Under the pieces are notes generated by a model that was not told where the DNA came from, ran no database searches, and saw only the letters and a list, made by a program, of their open reading frames with translations. 64,000 nucleotides of DNA from Lucinisca nassula (Eukaryota > Mollusca > Bivalvia > Lucinida > Lucinidae): positions 103,074,316 to 103,138,315 of the forward strand of contig OY757011.1 of NCBI GenBank assembly GCA_963580285.1. The letters run 5' to 3'. Positions 1 through 11,400 of this stretch are shown piece by piece. The translations under genes were made by a program, and so were the position numbers. Each line of letters starts with the position of its first letter. The stretch's first letter is position 1.

Positions 1-228
1 TAAGCAAGTCTCACAAAATGTATGAAGACATGGTAATGTCTTTGGTACTTGAAACACCTCCAAACAAATACAACAAGTCAGATGCTTAGAAACAGGATCA
101 GCAACTGCCATGGCACCAAAACTGATCAGTCCTTTAAGTATTTTGTAAGACAAAATCGATGTTTAAGGGGAATGGGTACACCTTCAGGGGAGGCAACTCT
201 TGCAAAAGTATTTTTGTCTCCCATGTCA

Positions 229-301
229 ATAGGGGTCTCCTCTTAAAGGAAAGAATTTGCTCCTAAGGAGCAAATTCTTTCCTTTAAGAGAAGACCCCTT
301 T
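229..301. repeat. Long near-perfect palindrome
   Basis: The two arms (about 35 bp each, one mismatch) are complementary around a 1-base centre near position 265. The inner 24 bp of each arm (241-264 and 266-289) match exactly. It may be a small foldback element or a MITE remnant; no target-site duplication was identified. It would extrude as a hairpin or cruciform. Confidence 0.85.
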
Positions 302-472
302 TTCACTGGGGCAGGGCTTATAGAAAAGCGAACAGGAAGTCCCAAAAGTTGTCTCCCTTTGAAAAATGGCGGAAAAATCTGCTAGGTGTTCCCATTCCCC
401 TTAACCCCGTCTCATTTCCCTGACAGTGTTCTCATTACCAAACCTGAAAGAGAAATACGACTGAAGTTATAA

Positions 473-563
473 GCCTGCAGGCACACAGCGTTGACTCAAA
501 AATTTGAATCGACTTTGAAACAATATTGTTTAACGTTGATTCAGCGTTGAGTGTCTGCTGGGA
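473..563. mobile_element. Short MITE-like inverted repeat (CAGCAG/GTTGA type)
   Basis: The left end reads CTGCAGGCACACAGCGTTGA. The right end reads TCAGCGTTGAGTGTCTGCTG, an imperfect inverted copy. The interior repeats GTTGA/TCAAC words. Two related elements rich in ACGTC words with CAGCAGG-type ends lie at 61395-61500 and 61630-61785, so this is probably one non-autonomous family. Confidence 0.5.
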
Positions 564-679
564 AGGAAATCAATCATGAACACAACTAAGATATTATGCA
601 AGTGAAGTCTAAAATTATCTAGAAGTATACGTACATTTATCATTTAGTTTATACTAATTTATTTTAGTTCGATTGCGAT

Positions 680-922
680 GAAAGCTTCAAGCTTATTGAA
701 TCGCTCTCGAACACTCATTCCGGATGTTATCACGCGCGCAATAAAAAGAGGCAGTGGCTTTTACACCATTGCTACATGTACCCATTTACACCTGGGTGGA
801 GTGGGGCAGTGTCATTACGTGTCTTGCCCAAGGACACATCTCGATACCGTTGGCCAGATTCAAACGCACAACCTCTCTATCGTAAGTCGAACGCGTTAAC
901 CACTGCGCTATCGAGGCTGACA
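680..922 (-). mobile_element. tRNA-derived SINE (family D)
   Basis: On the minus strand the head reads like a tRNA: an A-box-like TAGCGCAGTGGTTAACGCG followed by a B-box-like GTTTGAATC. The body that follows contains GGGCAAGACACGTAATGACA and CACCCAGGTGTAAATGGGTA, a layout seen in invertebrate tRNA-SINEs. It is not a functional tRNA, because the 3' half does not close an acceptor stem. Confidence 0.65.
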
Positions 923-1344
923 TTTATCGTTTGACGTCGCGTCTAAGAATGTAATAACGCCATTTCTTGCATAAATACCTATGCGCATGGCTGTTTGAAG
1001 CCATTGTCAAATGGACCGAAAGCCGTGCTCAAACAGCAAAAACCATGTTCAAATCATGAAATTCGCGTGCTGTTTGAACATGAGTTTTTAGCTTTTGATA
1101 TCACAGGACGGGCCTTGCTTTGTTTGCGTTACGTTGAGCGACGTAACGTTATTGCCCTGAACGTAGGGTTTTAGGGTTCTATAATGACGTAACTGCATGA
1201 CAACGTCATTGTAAACAACATTCTGAACTGACCGCCATTTTGATTTGCCTGTCGCATTTGAAGAGTTTATATGGAATTTATATGGAGCATTTGGGCGTTT
1301 TCGTCAAAATTTGCTGTCGGATTCGTAAGTTATGCAAGAACAAC

Positions 1345-1484
1345 GATCATCCATGGTTATTTGATTACATTAACAATTGCCGGATCCCTCGGAAGATATT
1401 TGAACATTCGGCCTAGCGGCCTCATGTTCAAACAGCTTCCTCGGGATCCGGCAAATGTTAATGCATGAAAAACCATGGTTGATC
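1345..1484. repeat. Imperfect palindrome
   Basis: The outer arms GATCATCCATGGTT (1345-1358) and AACCATGGTTGATC (1471-1484) are inverted. The inner arms, around ATTAACAATTGCCGGATCC and GGATCCGGCAAATGTTAAT, are inverted as well. The flanks to either side (about 925-1740) are unassigned but rich in ACGT and TGACGT words. I see no gene there. Confidence 0.65.
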
Positions 1485-1983
1485 CTTATATTATTACATT
1501 TCTAACAATGAATTACCTATTTTTCTCGGTGAAAGAAAACCCGATAATCGTTCAACAGTGAATTACTTCATTTCTTCGTTTCGAACGTTTTTACGTCATA
1601 ATTGCTAGGTAACGTTGCTGACGTCGTTGGTAACAACAATAACAATAGTTGACGTTTGGCGGAAAGTCTGATAAAATCATACAAATCAGACTGAAATTTT
1701 CGCGTCTATTTGACGTTTTTGAGGAGAGACCTGCAACACGAAGATAAGGTATTATTTTCTTGAAAATACAGTTGTAATTTCATGGTATTTGTGCATCTGT
1801 ATTTCAAGGACAGGATGATTTTTGCATAGAAATGAAAACAAGATGGCGACTGATTTTCAAACTAAACCACGCCTCCTGACATCCATACCCTGACTGGAGC
1901 TATTTTAGTTGGAAATCAGAATGGTTGAATTTGAAAATTCAAAGGTAAAACATGAATGGTAATGTAATAACAGTTTATTTTGT

Positions 1984-2125
1984 TGTTTTGATTGATTACG
2001 GATAAATAATTCACTCGTGTTCTAAGGCTTTCGTGTAAAAAAAATCGTTCGCTATCGCTCACTCGTTCTTTTCTCAGAAGCCTTAGAACACTTGTGAATT
2101 ATTACACCGTAATCGATCAAAACAA
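1984..2125. repeat. Inverted repeat with ~48-bp arms
   Basis: The left arm (1984-2030: GATTACGG, AATAATTCAC, GTGTTCTAAGGCTT) is matched by an inverted right arm (2076-2124: AAGCCTTAGAACAC, GTGAATTATT, CCGTAATCGATC). The loop is about 45 bp. This is a foldback or MITE structure without coding content. Confidence 0.7.
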
Positions 2126-2358
2126 ACAAATAAACTCTATATATGACATGCATAACGAAGAAATACCACGATTTCTCAATGCATTAAAAATGATAATCAC
2201 CTCTGGCCTAGGAAAATTTATTTCCCATAAGGAAACGGTCCTACTTTTCCAATGCAATCGTTATATTTAGGCGCGAGAACGTTTAATTCATGTCGACGCG
2301 TTGTTCTCGGCGTGACGTCACCGGCGACTCCAAAGATGTAAACAACGTTCAGACCTTA

Positions 2359-2402
2359 GTTGTTGGTGGGACGTAAACCTCAAACACTCACTCACTCACG
2401 AC
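2359..2402 (+). mobile_element. 3' end fragment of CTCA-tailed SINE (family C)
   Basis: The segment ending GTTGGTGGGACGT followed by ACTCACTCACTCAC matches the 3' end and (ACTC)n tail of the fuller minus-strand copies at 37076-37242 and 59399-59556. Only the tail part is present. Confidence 0.55.
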
Positions 2403-2518
2403 TTTGTTTGGATATGTTTAGACCTTCTAAACGGTTAACCAGTACTGTCAGCTCATACAGCCAAATATACGAGTATTTCTCCAAGCCCCAATGGGCGGGT
2501 GGCCAGGAGATTATAAGA

Positions 2519-2668
2519 ATCCATCATGAGTGTTCATGCAGGAAAGGGAAATCTCACCAGAGGGGTCAGAATTTCAACCAGGGACGAGGCTTCGCCGAGT
2601 CCCTGGTTTAAATTCAGACCCCGAGGGTGAGATTTTCCTATCCTGCAAGAACTGACTCATGATGGATT
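2519..2668. repeat. Palindrome with ~67-bp arms
   Basis: AATCCATCATGAG at the left pairs with CTCATGATGGATT at the right. Inward, TCATGCAGGA, AAATCTCACC, GGGGTC and CCAGGGAC each have inverted partners, closing on a GAGGCTTCGCCGAG loop that is itself self-complementary. It is a MITE-like foldback with several internal mismatches. Confidence 0.75.
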
Positions 2669-3568
2669 ATTTTTCTCACAGTTTTTGTGGACAATTTAGT
2701 AAGATACATGAAAGCAGCGAAATAGGAAAAAATCAACTTTTTACTGGTTACTTTTGCATAAAATCTGAGATCACGAGGGTTTTTACCAGCTATGAAAACG
2801 AATGCAAACTATGTTTGCACCTTGAAATTAGTTGGAAAACACGCTTGGAGCGCTAATTTGAAAGAAATTTGCCAACATGAAATCCAAAAAGCCACTTAGG
2901 CGGCTAACGTCACGTGACGTTACTCTCGACGTTACGCTAATTTAACGACGTCATCAATATCTGGTGACGTCATTTAATGATTCCAGGGCTTAATAAAGTG
3001 ACGTTACGTAATTAAGAAAAGGTTTGTTCGATTTTTATTTATTAATTAAGAAGAAAGGCCCAAAATATGTGCCGGTCATATGAGATAGAAGTTTCTTATA
3101 TGAGCTGAAATCCTTTCTTCTATAGGCGAAAGTGGGAGAAATATCTGAATCTACCTGGTACTCCATACATCTCAAGTAGAGTATTATATGGATATATGTT
3201 AATGCTATATATAACGACCATGTGTATTTTTCTCCAGAAATCATGCACGGATTGTCTGTTTGGATTATTATAATCTTACGTTCGACTTTCAGTGTCCTTA
3301 GGTGCGCAGTCCTCATAGAGGTGATCCCAGAGGGACCGGATGCGTTGGCCGGAATTTTCAGATTTTAAGGCTGGTTCCGATATGCACACATGGCGGGCGT
3401 TCAGCGTATGCCGTCCGTTGCTTTAGAAGCAAGTACGGGCTGAAAAGGCTGCACGGCAGATAGGTCCCTTTGACTGGCCATCATCTCCCATCGATGATGA
3501 AGACCTTGAAGATTTTTACAATAAACAATCACGTGTTTTAAGAAATAATTAAACCAAAAGCTTTGGTG

Positions 3569-3758
3569 ATGATTTATGGATATCCATAATTCGAATTATG
3601 GATATCCATAAATCGATCTGAATTATGGATATCCATAAATCGAATCATGGATATCCATAATTCGAATTATGGATATCCATTATTCGGCTGATTTATGGAT
3701 GTCCATAAATCGAATTATGGATATGCATAATTCGATTTATGGATATCTATAAATACGG
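3569..3758. repeat. Array of self-complementary 16-mers (TTATGGATATCCATAA)
   Basis: About seven tandem copies of TTATGGATATCCATAA or one-base variants are separated by AATTCGAATT, AAATCGAT or similar spacers. Most units, and several of the spacers, are palindromes, so the tract can fold as many small hairpins or one long irregular hairpin. Confidence 0.85.
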
Positions 3759-3844
3759 ATTAAATAGTAAAACGGCACCCCATAGAACTTTCAATACGAT
3801 GGCAACGTTATAGCGCCAAATTCCATAGAAAAACTTCGCGCAAG

Positions 3845-4072
3845 CAATTGTTTTCTCATCACGAAAACACGCCTACATATTTTGACCCCCTTGAACCACA
3901 CTTTTATATAGTAAAACTGTGGTTTACAGGGGTGAACCTTACTTTACTTATTTCTGCTCAAAAATATATCTATATTTTGAGCAGTAATAAGAAAAATCAC
4001 AATTTTTCATATGAAAATTTTCGTTTTTTCCGGCGATAAAGTTTACAATGCATTTGTATAGGCGTGTTTTCT
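3845..4072. mobile_element. MITE related to the hairpin family (AAAACACGCCTA ends)
   Basis: The left end ATCACGAAAACACGCCTA and the right end TAGGCGTGTTTTC form terminal inverted repeats of about 13 bp. The interior holds two further hairpins: ACCACAC...GTGGTTTACAGGGG, and CTCAAAATATA...TATATTTTGAG. The arrangement resembles MITE-P elsewhere in the window, but the hairpin arms differ. There is no coding content. Confidence 0.55.
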
Positions 4073-4267
4073 TAATCTTTCATTTTAGCACTTAAACTAA
4101 CATGATTTTTTCGCCATATGATGGTTGGGAATTAATTGAACTGTGGCTCATCGTGAAAAGAACACCCAAGTAAACCCACTTTAGAACACCCCAGCAACAC
4201 CCACTTTATACGGAAAAGTGGGAATAATAGGGGAAAATATTTATTTTCTTATTTGTGTTCCAAGATA

Positions 4268-4334
4268 TTGGTTGTGGGTACTAGTTAGAACCGCCTGTAA
4301 TGGTTGAGCCGGTTCTAATGAGCACCCACAACCT
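4268..4334. mobile_element. MITE-P central hairpin (degraded copy)
   Basis: The hairpin arms GGTTGTGGGTACTAGTTAGA and CTAATGAGCACCCACAACC are complementary apart from a few changes. The outer parts of the element are not clearly preserved. This is one member of the family described at 42012-42291. Confidence 0.6.
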
Positions 4335-4429
4335 ATGTTTGGAGAAAAAAAAATAAGAAAAATTATCACAATGTGACCGTTTTGAAGAAATTAAAGGCTA
4401 CAGTATACCACACGGGTGTGTTATGGTAA

Positions 4430-4797
4430 CGCTATACATAACAACAGATAAGGTAATCGCAATGCTGATTTCTTCCAAACATGAACGGACTGGAAATATT
4501 GTTTGCTGGAAAACTAAATTAGATAACAAGCTAAGATAATTCAGCATTGTTGATTGAGCTAATGTTTCTATATTATTTAATTTATTTGTTTCTTTCTTAA
4601 GTACCGCGAGAATACATAACACCGGGCTAAGTATTTTGTGATTTTTGTCAGCTCTACATAGAAACCTATGTTGTGGGTATTCATTAGAACCGCTTCGGCG
4701 AGGCGGTTCTAATGAATACCCACAACATAGGTTTATATGGAGAAATAAGGAAAACTTTCCCTCAATTATCACAAAATACTTACCTTATCTGTTGCCA
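4430..4797. mobile_element. MITE with perfect 32-bp-arm hairpin
   Basis: ACAGATAAGGTAA near the left end is inverted as TTACCTTATCTGT near the right end, which suggests terminal inverted repeats. Inside, 4662-4693 and 4703-4734 are perfectly complementary 32-nt arms around a 9-nt loop. The arm core is GTATTCATTAGAACCGC, whereas most family members have GTACTCGTTAGAACCGC; both arms carry the change. There is no coding content. Confidence 0.6.
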
Positions 4798-4814
4798 TGA
4801 TGCTAGCGGAAAGC

Positions 4815-4925
4815 TCCCATCGGATGCACAGATGCTTGGGGTCAGGTCTGATTAGCTTTCTAGCCCGACAGAACAGGCCTACTATCGATAAAACTTGTTT
4901 GAAGACCTTAAATGTGCATTATTGA
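4815..4925. repeat. Dispersed repeat, inverted partner at 15745-15830
   Basis: The block running GATGCTTGGGGTCAGGTC, then TAGCCCGACAGAACAGGCC, then ATCGATAAAACTTG recurs in reverse complement just after the first assembly gap. The following text (GTGCATTATTGAGCTGTCGG) recurs at 44655-44690 and, inverted, at 59130-59155. Confidence 0.6.
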
Positions 4926-5259
4926 GCTGTCGGAAAAAAGTGCTTATTTTTTTTTTTTTACATATATCGGGTATTTTTTGTTTAAATAATACAATTGAAT
5001 GAGTTTTATGCAATACTGCACAGGTTAAGTTTTATGAGACGGTTTTCCTATGTTGCGAACACAGTTAGTCTATTTTTAATTTCGCGACAAAAATACAACG
5101 CGCGTGAATAATGACGTCATGCGGTAAATACCTAGAAAGGTATGCAGGGGTCATTTCAACATCGTTACACACAATTGTTGTGACAGAAATCGTAGTATAG
5201 TGAAATTCTTTTAAACTTTTTTTGCGAATTCCAGTGTAAAATGGAGTGAAATTCCGCCA

Positions 5260-5261
<2 letters not shown>

Positions 5262-5350
<89 letters not shown>

Positions 5351-5491
5351 AGTGCAATGGCCAACATGTTGCTCAGTTTTTTTTCTCTCTCATTATGGGC
5401 TACATGTTGAAACTGGGTCAACATCGGGCAGACAGCGATACGACGTCGCCATGTCGTATCGCTCTCGGTCCGACGCACCGTTCAGGCGATT

Positions 5492-5556
<65 letters not shown>

Positions 5557-5574
5557 GCCTTCATGTTGCTCATT

Positions 5575-5656
<82 letters not shown>

Positions 5657-5674
5657 GCCTTCATGTTCCTCATT

Positions 5675-5729
<55 letters not shown>
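5262..5729. repeat. Four (TC)n microsatellite blocks
   Basis: (TC)n tracts lie at about 5262-5347, 5494-5553, 5576-5653 and 5677-5729. The last two are preceded by near-identical spacers (GTGGCCTTCATGTTGCTCAT and GTGGCCTTCATGTTCCTCAT), so block plus spacer was itself duplicated. The Ser-Leu and Arg-Glu ORFs across it are artefacts of the repeat. Confidence 0.95.
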
Positions 5730-5733
<4 letters not shown>

Positions 5734-5787
5734 GTGCCGCACATGTAGCTAAGTGTATGGTATCTAGGTTCTGACGGTGCCAGAGGA

Positions 5788-5884
5788 TCCCAGTTAGATC
5801 ATAAGGTCATTCTGGAGACGTTGTTTTCAATTTTGTGGGACTTTTACCCGCCATTGGGTTGAAATGACATCTCAAGCCCTGTCA
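5788..5884 (-). mobile_element. SINE-A fragment (3' part)
   Basis: AAGGTCATTCTGGAGACGTT, TTTGTGGGACTTTTACCCG and TGAAATGACATCTCAAGCCC match the 3' half of the dispersed SINE-A family (fuller copies at 46548-46848 and 60205-60507). The element runs right to left. Confidence 0.75.
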
Positions 5885-5927
5885 GTAGTATATGGGACGC
5901 TTTAGCGTCAATGACGTCACAAGCCGG

Positions 5928-6275
5928 TCGACAAGATGGCCACCATTTTGACCCTAGATGACCTCGCGGGGGTCGCCGGATGACCTTCAATGCGGGGTTT
6001 GAGACCAAGATGGCCGCCATTTCTGACCATCGATCGCCTCGCGCGAGGTCGCCGGATGACCTTTGCGCAGGGGGGTGACGCGTTAAGTAGAAACGCTCTA
6101 GACCACGGGAAGGAAGCGTCGCGTCCTAGGGCACGGGGGGTCTTCTATATACAGGCTCATCTACAAGATGGAGGGGTGACCCCTTTTTACGGATCGGGAC
6201 TGATCAATCCGTATAATTTCTAGTCGGATGATCTTACGGGGGTCGCCTTTGTAGGCCAAGATGGCCGCCGGGTGA
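5928..6275. repeat. Degenerate tandem repeat with CAAGATGGCC motifs
   Basis: Three units contain AAGATGGCC(A/G)CC (about 5933, 6007 and 6260). The first two are followed by TTTTGACC or TCTGACCAT, a CCTCGCG...GGTCGCCGGATGACCTT block, and local GC enrichment. No protein was recognised. The following stretch, 6280-6740, holds nothing I can identify. Confidence 0.5.
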
Positions 6276-6745
6276 GTTTTTAGACAGAGACACATATCCA
6301 TCAGATCCGTATCCCACATGCTGTCCAGCCCTTCGACAATCACTCTAGATCTCCGGAATCTCCTTCTGACCCCTCTCGTAAGTGAGTAGGCTTCCTGTTT
6401 TGAAGCCTTTTACCTCGATCCGAGCCATATGGAACCGGATAGGAGCGGTGAAGCTCGAGCCCTTCTTCTTCTTTTGACTAAATTAGATGTCAAAATATTT
6501 AGCAGACGACAATTAAAATAATAACTCGCATTATTTTGCCTACTCCCTTTGCTGCCTTGTCACTAAATGATTGCAGAATGGCTAAACTCTTCGTTTAATA
6601 TGTCGGCTGACCCTAGATGACCTTTCAGACCGGTGTAGGTCTTCACCACTAACTATCGGAAACTGAACACTCCGTACTTATTAGTCATGGAGAGTCCATT
6701 ATCGTATATGGGTTAGACCATTTTACGATTATAGAACGTGAATCT

Positions 6746-7900
6746 ATAATGAGAAAAACATTCGCCCATTCCGCACTCATTACGAGCACTCATCATTTCA
6801 AGCCTAACATCCTATAAATGGAACGAGATCCTGATGACACGGCCCTAGGCAAACGGTACGGGCTACGACCCATTATACGGGAATGTTTTGAATCATGACT
6901 TTTTTCATGAAAATGAGCAAGAGGCCTAAAATCGTATCGTAGATGGCACATTTCTATCAAAGTTTTATCAAAATATATGCAAAGGCGTGGCAGTTAGTGC
7001 CATTTTTCGACTACATTCGGCACTTCACCTGTCGATTCCACTCGTCTAAGATGGAAGAACTCATTCGGCTTAAATGGCCTTTGGTCAGTTTTTATCGCGT
7101 TACAACATTGAGTCATTAAATTCGACACCATTTCAAGCCTAAATGGCATATAGATAAATACGCTATTTTTTCTAACTTCGATTAGTTTATTTTATATATA
7201 TCGCCATTGTCTAAGTACTCCAACAAGACGGAAAATTCTCTCCGTCGTAGATGAAAATTAATGAGAAAAACATTCGCCCCATTTCGCCCTTTGAATTGTC
7301 TTCACTCGTCTAAGAAACTCATTCGGCTTTAATGGACTTTGGTCAGTTTTTATCGTGTTACGCGTCATAAAAATGATACATCCTTTCGCGCATTAATTGT
7401 TTTTCGGTACTTACCCAGGTAAACAAACGCTCTGCTTTGATTTTATGATGGTCATCATCATTTTCTGTTTAAAACTTGAGCCACCCCCGCTCATCAGGGC
7501 TTGAAGAAATAGATGGAGTTGCACGATGCTTCCACGCTGAACCCGTCCCGCACACGAGTACTGGTAAGGATCTAAGCCTGCCAAGGCAAAGCGGTGCACA
7601 CGAGTCGGACCGTTCACGTTTATAAACATGGTTTTCATTGGGCGACAGGGCTTGAGATGCCGAAATGACCTTTACAGTGTTGATGGAGACGTTAACCTTC
7701 AAATCCAACCTTACAGCTTTACAACTGGTTATGAAATACTCCAGAAAGGCGTAAAATTCCCTCTATCGTAATTAGCTTAATGTACTGGACGAAAAGTAAT
7801 TGAAACTAATGAGAAAAACATTCGCCCATTTCGCACTTTGAATTGTCTGCACTCGTCTAAGACGGTAGAACTCATTCGGCTGAAATGGGGGTAGGTCAGT
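6746..7900. repeat. Degenerate ~0.5-kb tandem repeat
   Basis: The word AATGAGAAAAACATTCGCCC recurs at about 6746, 7258 and 7807. In the last two copies it is followed by a GAATTGTCT...CACTCGTCTAAGA block and by CTCATTCGGCT...GGTCAGTT. A partial copy of the second half lies near 7030-7095. The spacing is about 510-550 bp, with a SINE-A insertion in the last interval. Confidence 0.55.
7476..7713 (+). mobile_element. SINE-A copy
   Basis: The copy reads left to right: GGGCTTGAAGAAATAGATGG, GATGCTTCCACGC, CACGAGTACTGGTAA, ATTGGGCGACAGGGCTTGAG, ATGACCTTTACAGTGTTGA, GACGTTAACC. It lies within the 0.5-kb degenerate repeat. No intact duplication of the target was identified. Confidence 0.75.
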
Positions 7901-8192
7901 TCCTTTAAACGCCGTTTGATGAGCTTTATGTATTATAAGAAATATTTTATCAATTTCAATACACGTTTTCCGCATATGCCTATTGGCCCTTTTCGGGGAC
8001 ATTTGCAAACAGTGTGGGCCCAGATCAGACGCGGCGTTCGATGTAGGTCTTGACCTCATTAATCTCGCAAAGCTTATCGCTAACTTAACACCGCTTTTAT
8101 TGGAACACTCCATAATTTTAGGCAGAAGATTCCATTGTGGGTTAGACCATGAGAATATGGCATATAGATTTATACGCTGTTTTTCACAGGAA

Positions 8193-8430
8193 GGTGAATT
8201 TGGTGTGATTTTCGTTTTTCGTTTTTCGATATTCATTTTCAGGTAAAGTTGGTTTGATTTTCGTTTTTCGTTTTTCGATATTCATTTTCAGGTGAAGTTG
8301 GTTTGATTTTCGTTTTTCATTTTTCGATATTCATTTTCAGGTGAAGTTAGTTTGATTTTCGTTTTTCGATATTCATTTGCAGGGGAATTTGTTTTGATTT
8401 TCGTTTTTCGTTTTTCGATATTCGAATTGA
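8193..8430. repeat. 49-bp tandem repeat, five copies
   Basis: Units start at 8193, 8242, 8291, 8340 and 8382. The first three steps are exactly 49 bp; the fourth unit is 42 bp because one GTTTTTC word is lost. Each unit carries TTTGATTTTCGTTTTTCG followed by ATATTCATTT(T/G)CAGG. The tract leads directly into the 52-bp satellite. Confidence 0.9.
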
Positions 8431-8437
8431 GGCCGAA

Positions 8438-11400
8438 TATCGTATTTTGACATTCAAAATCCTAGTTTGACATTCGATTAGGCGAAGAAAATCGTATTTT
8501 GACATTCAAAATCCTATTTTGACATTCGATTTGGCAAAGAAAATCGTATTTTGACATTCAAAATCCTAGTTTGACATTCGATTTGGCGATGAATATCGTA
8601 TTTTGACATTCAAAATCCTAGTTTGACATTCGATTTGGCGAAGAAAATCGTATTTTGACATTCAAAATCCTAGTTTGACATTCGATTTGGCGAAGAAAAT
8701 CGTATTTTGACATTCAAAATCCTAGTTTGACATTCGATTTGGCGAAGAAAATCGTAGTTTGACATTCAAAATCCTAGTTTGACATTCGATTTGGCGCTGA
8801 ATATCGTATTTTGACATTCAAAATCCTAGTTTGACATTCGATTTGGCGAAGAAAATCGTATTTTGACATTCAAAATCCTAGTTTGACATTCGATTTGGCG
8901 AAGAAAATCGTAGTTTGACATTCAAAATCCTAGTTTGACATTCGATTTGGCGGAGAAAATCGTAGTTTGACATTCAAATTCCTAGTTTGACATTCGATTT
9001 GGCGAAGAAAATCGTATTTTGACATTCAAAATCCTAGTTTGACATTCGATTTGGCGAAGAAAATCGTAGTTTGACATTCAAAATCCTAGTTTGACATTCG
9101 ATTTGGCGAAGAAAATCGTAGTTTGACATTCAAAATCCTAGTTTGACATTCGATTTGGCGAAGAAAATCGTAGTTTGACATTCAAAATCCTAGTTTGACA
9201 TTCGATTTGGCGAAGAAAATCGTATTTTGACATTCAAAATCCTAGTTTGACATTCGATTTGGCGAAGAAAATCGTAGTTTGACATTCAAAATCCTAGTTT
9301 GACATTCGATTTGGCGAAGAAAATCGTAGTTTGACATTCAAAATCCTAGTTTGACATTCGATTTGGCGAAGAAAATCGTAGTTTGACATTCAAAATCCTA
9401 GTTTGACATTCGATTTGGTGAAGAAAATAGTAGTTTGACATTCAAAATCCTAGTTTGACATTCGATTTGGCGAAGAAAATCGTAGTTTGACATTCAAAAT
9501 CCTAGTTTGACATTCGATTTGGCGAAGAAAATCGTAGTTTGACATTCAAAATCCTAGTTTGACATTCGATTTGGCGAAGAAAATCGTAGTTTGACATTCA
9601 AAATCCTAGTTTGACATTCGATTTGGCGAAGAAAATCGTAGTTTGACATTCAAAATCCTAGTTTGACATTCGATTTGGCGAAGAAAATCGTAGTTTGACA
9701 TTCAAAATCCTAGTTTGACATTCGATTTGGCGAAGAAAATCGTAGTTTGACATTCAAAATCCTAGTTTGACATTCGATTTGGCGAAGAAAATCGTAGTTT
9801 GACATTCAAAATCCTAGTTTGACATTCGATTTGGCGAAGAAAATCGAAGTTTGACATTCAAAATCCTAGTTTGACATTCGATTTGGCAAAGAAAATCGTA
9901 GTTTGACATTCAAAATCCTAGTTTGACATTCGATTTGGCGAAGAAAATCGTAGTTTGACATTCAAAATCCTAGTTTGACATTCGATTTGGCGAAGAAAAT
10001 CGTAGTTTGACATTCAAAATCCTAGTTTGACATTCGATTTGGCGAAGAAAATCGTAGTTTGACATTCAAAATCCTAGTTTGACATTCGATTTGGCGAAGA
10101 AAATCGTATTTTGACATTCAAAATCCTAGTTTGACATTCGATTAGGCGAAGAAAATCGTATTTTGACATTCAAAATCCTATTTTGACATTCGATTTGGCA
10201 AAGAAAATCGTATTTTGACATTGAAAATCCTAGTTTGACATTCGATTTGGCGATGAATATCGTAGTTTGACATTCAAAATCCTAGTTTGACATTCGATTT
10301 GGCGAAGAAAATCGTAGTTTGACATTCAAAATCCTAGTTTGACATTCGATTTGGCGAAGAAAATCGTAGTTTGACATTCAAAATCCTAGTTTGACATTCG
10401 ATTTGGCGAAGAAAATCGTAGTTTGACATTCAAAATCCTAGTTTGACATTCGATTTGGCGAACAAAATCGTATTTTGACATTCAAAATCCTAGTTTGACA
10501 TTCGATTTGGCGAAGAAAATCGTAGTTTGACATTCAAAATCCTAGTTTGACATTCGATTTGGCGAAGAAAATCGTAGTTTGACATTCAAAATCCTACTTT
10601 GACATTCGATTTGGCGAAGAAAATCGTATTTTGACATTCAAAATCCTAGTTTGACATTCGATTTGGCGAAGAAAATCGTATTTTGACATTCAAAATCCTA
10701 GTTTGACATTCGATTTGGCGAAGAAAATCGTAGTTTGACATTCAAAATCCTAGTTTGACATTCGATTTGGCGAAGAAAATCGTAGTTTGACATTCAAAAT
10801 CCTAGTTTGACATTCGATTTGGCGAAGAAAATCGTAGTTTGACATTCAAAATCCTAGTTTGACATTCGATTTGGCGAAGAAAATCGTAGTTTGACATTCA
10901 AAATCCTAGTTTGACATTCGATTTGGCGAAGAAAATCGTAGTTTGACATTCAAAATCCTAGTTTGACATTCGATTTGGTGAAGAAAATAGTAGTTTGACA
11001 TTCAAAATCCTAGTTTGACATTCGATTTGGCGAAGAAAATCGTAGTTTGACATTCAAAATCCTAGTTTGACATTCGATTTGGCGAAGAAAATCGTAGTTT
11101 GACATTCAAAATCCTAGTTTGACATTCGATTTGGCGAAGAAAATCGTAGTTTGACATTCAAAATCCTAGTTTGACATTCGATTTGGCGAAGAAAATCGTA
11201 GTTTGACATTCAAAATCCTAGTTTGACATTCGATTTGGCGAAGAAAATCGTAGTTTGACATTCAAAATCCTAGTTTGACATTCGATTTGGCGAAGAAAAT
11301 AGTAGTTTGACATTCAAAATCCTAGTTTGACATTCGATTTGGCGAAGAAAATCGTAGTTTGACATTCAAAATCCTAGTTTGACATTCGATTTGGCGAAGA

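Noticed and set aside
5065..5742. Long Arg-Glu and Ser-Leu ORFs on both strands
   Set aside because: They are translations of (TC)n/(GA)n microsatellites and have no support as genes.
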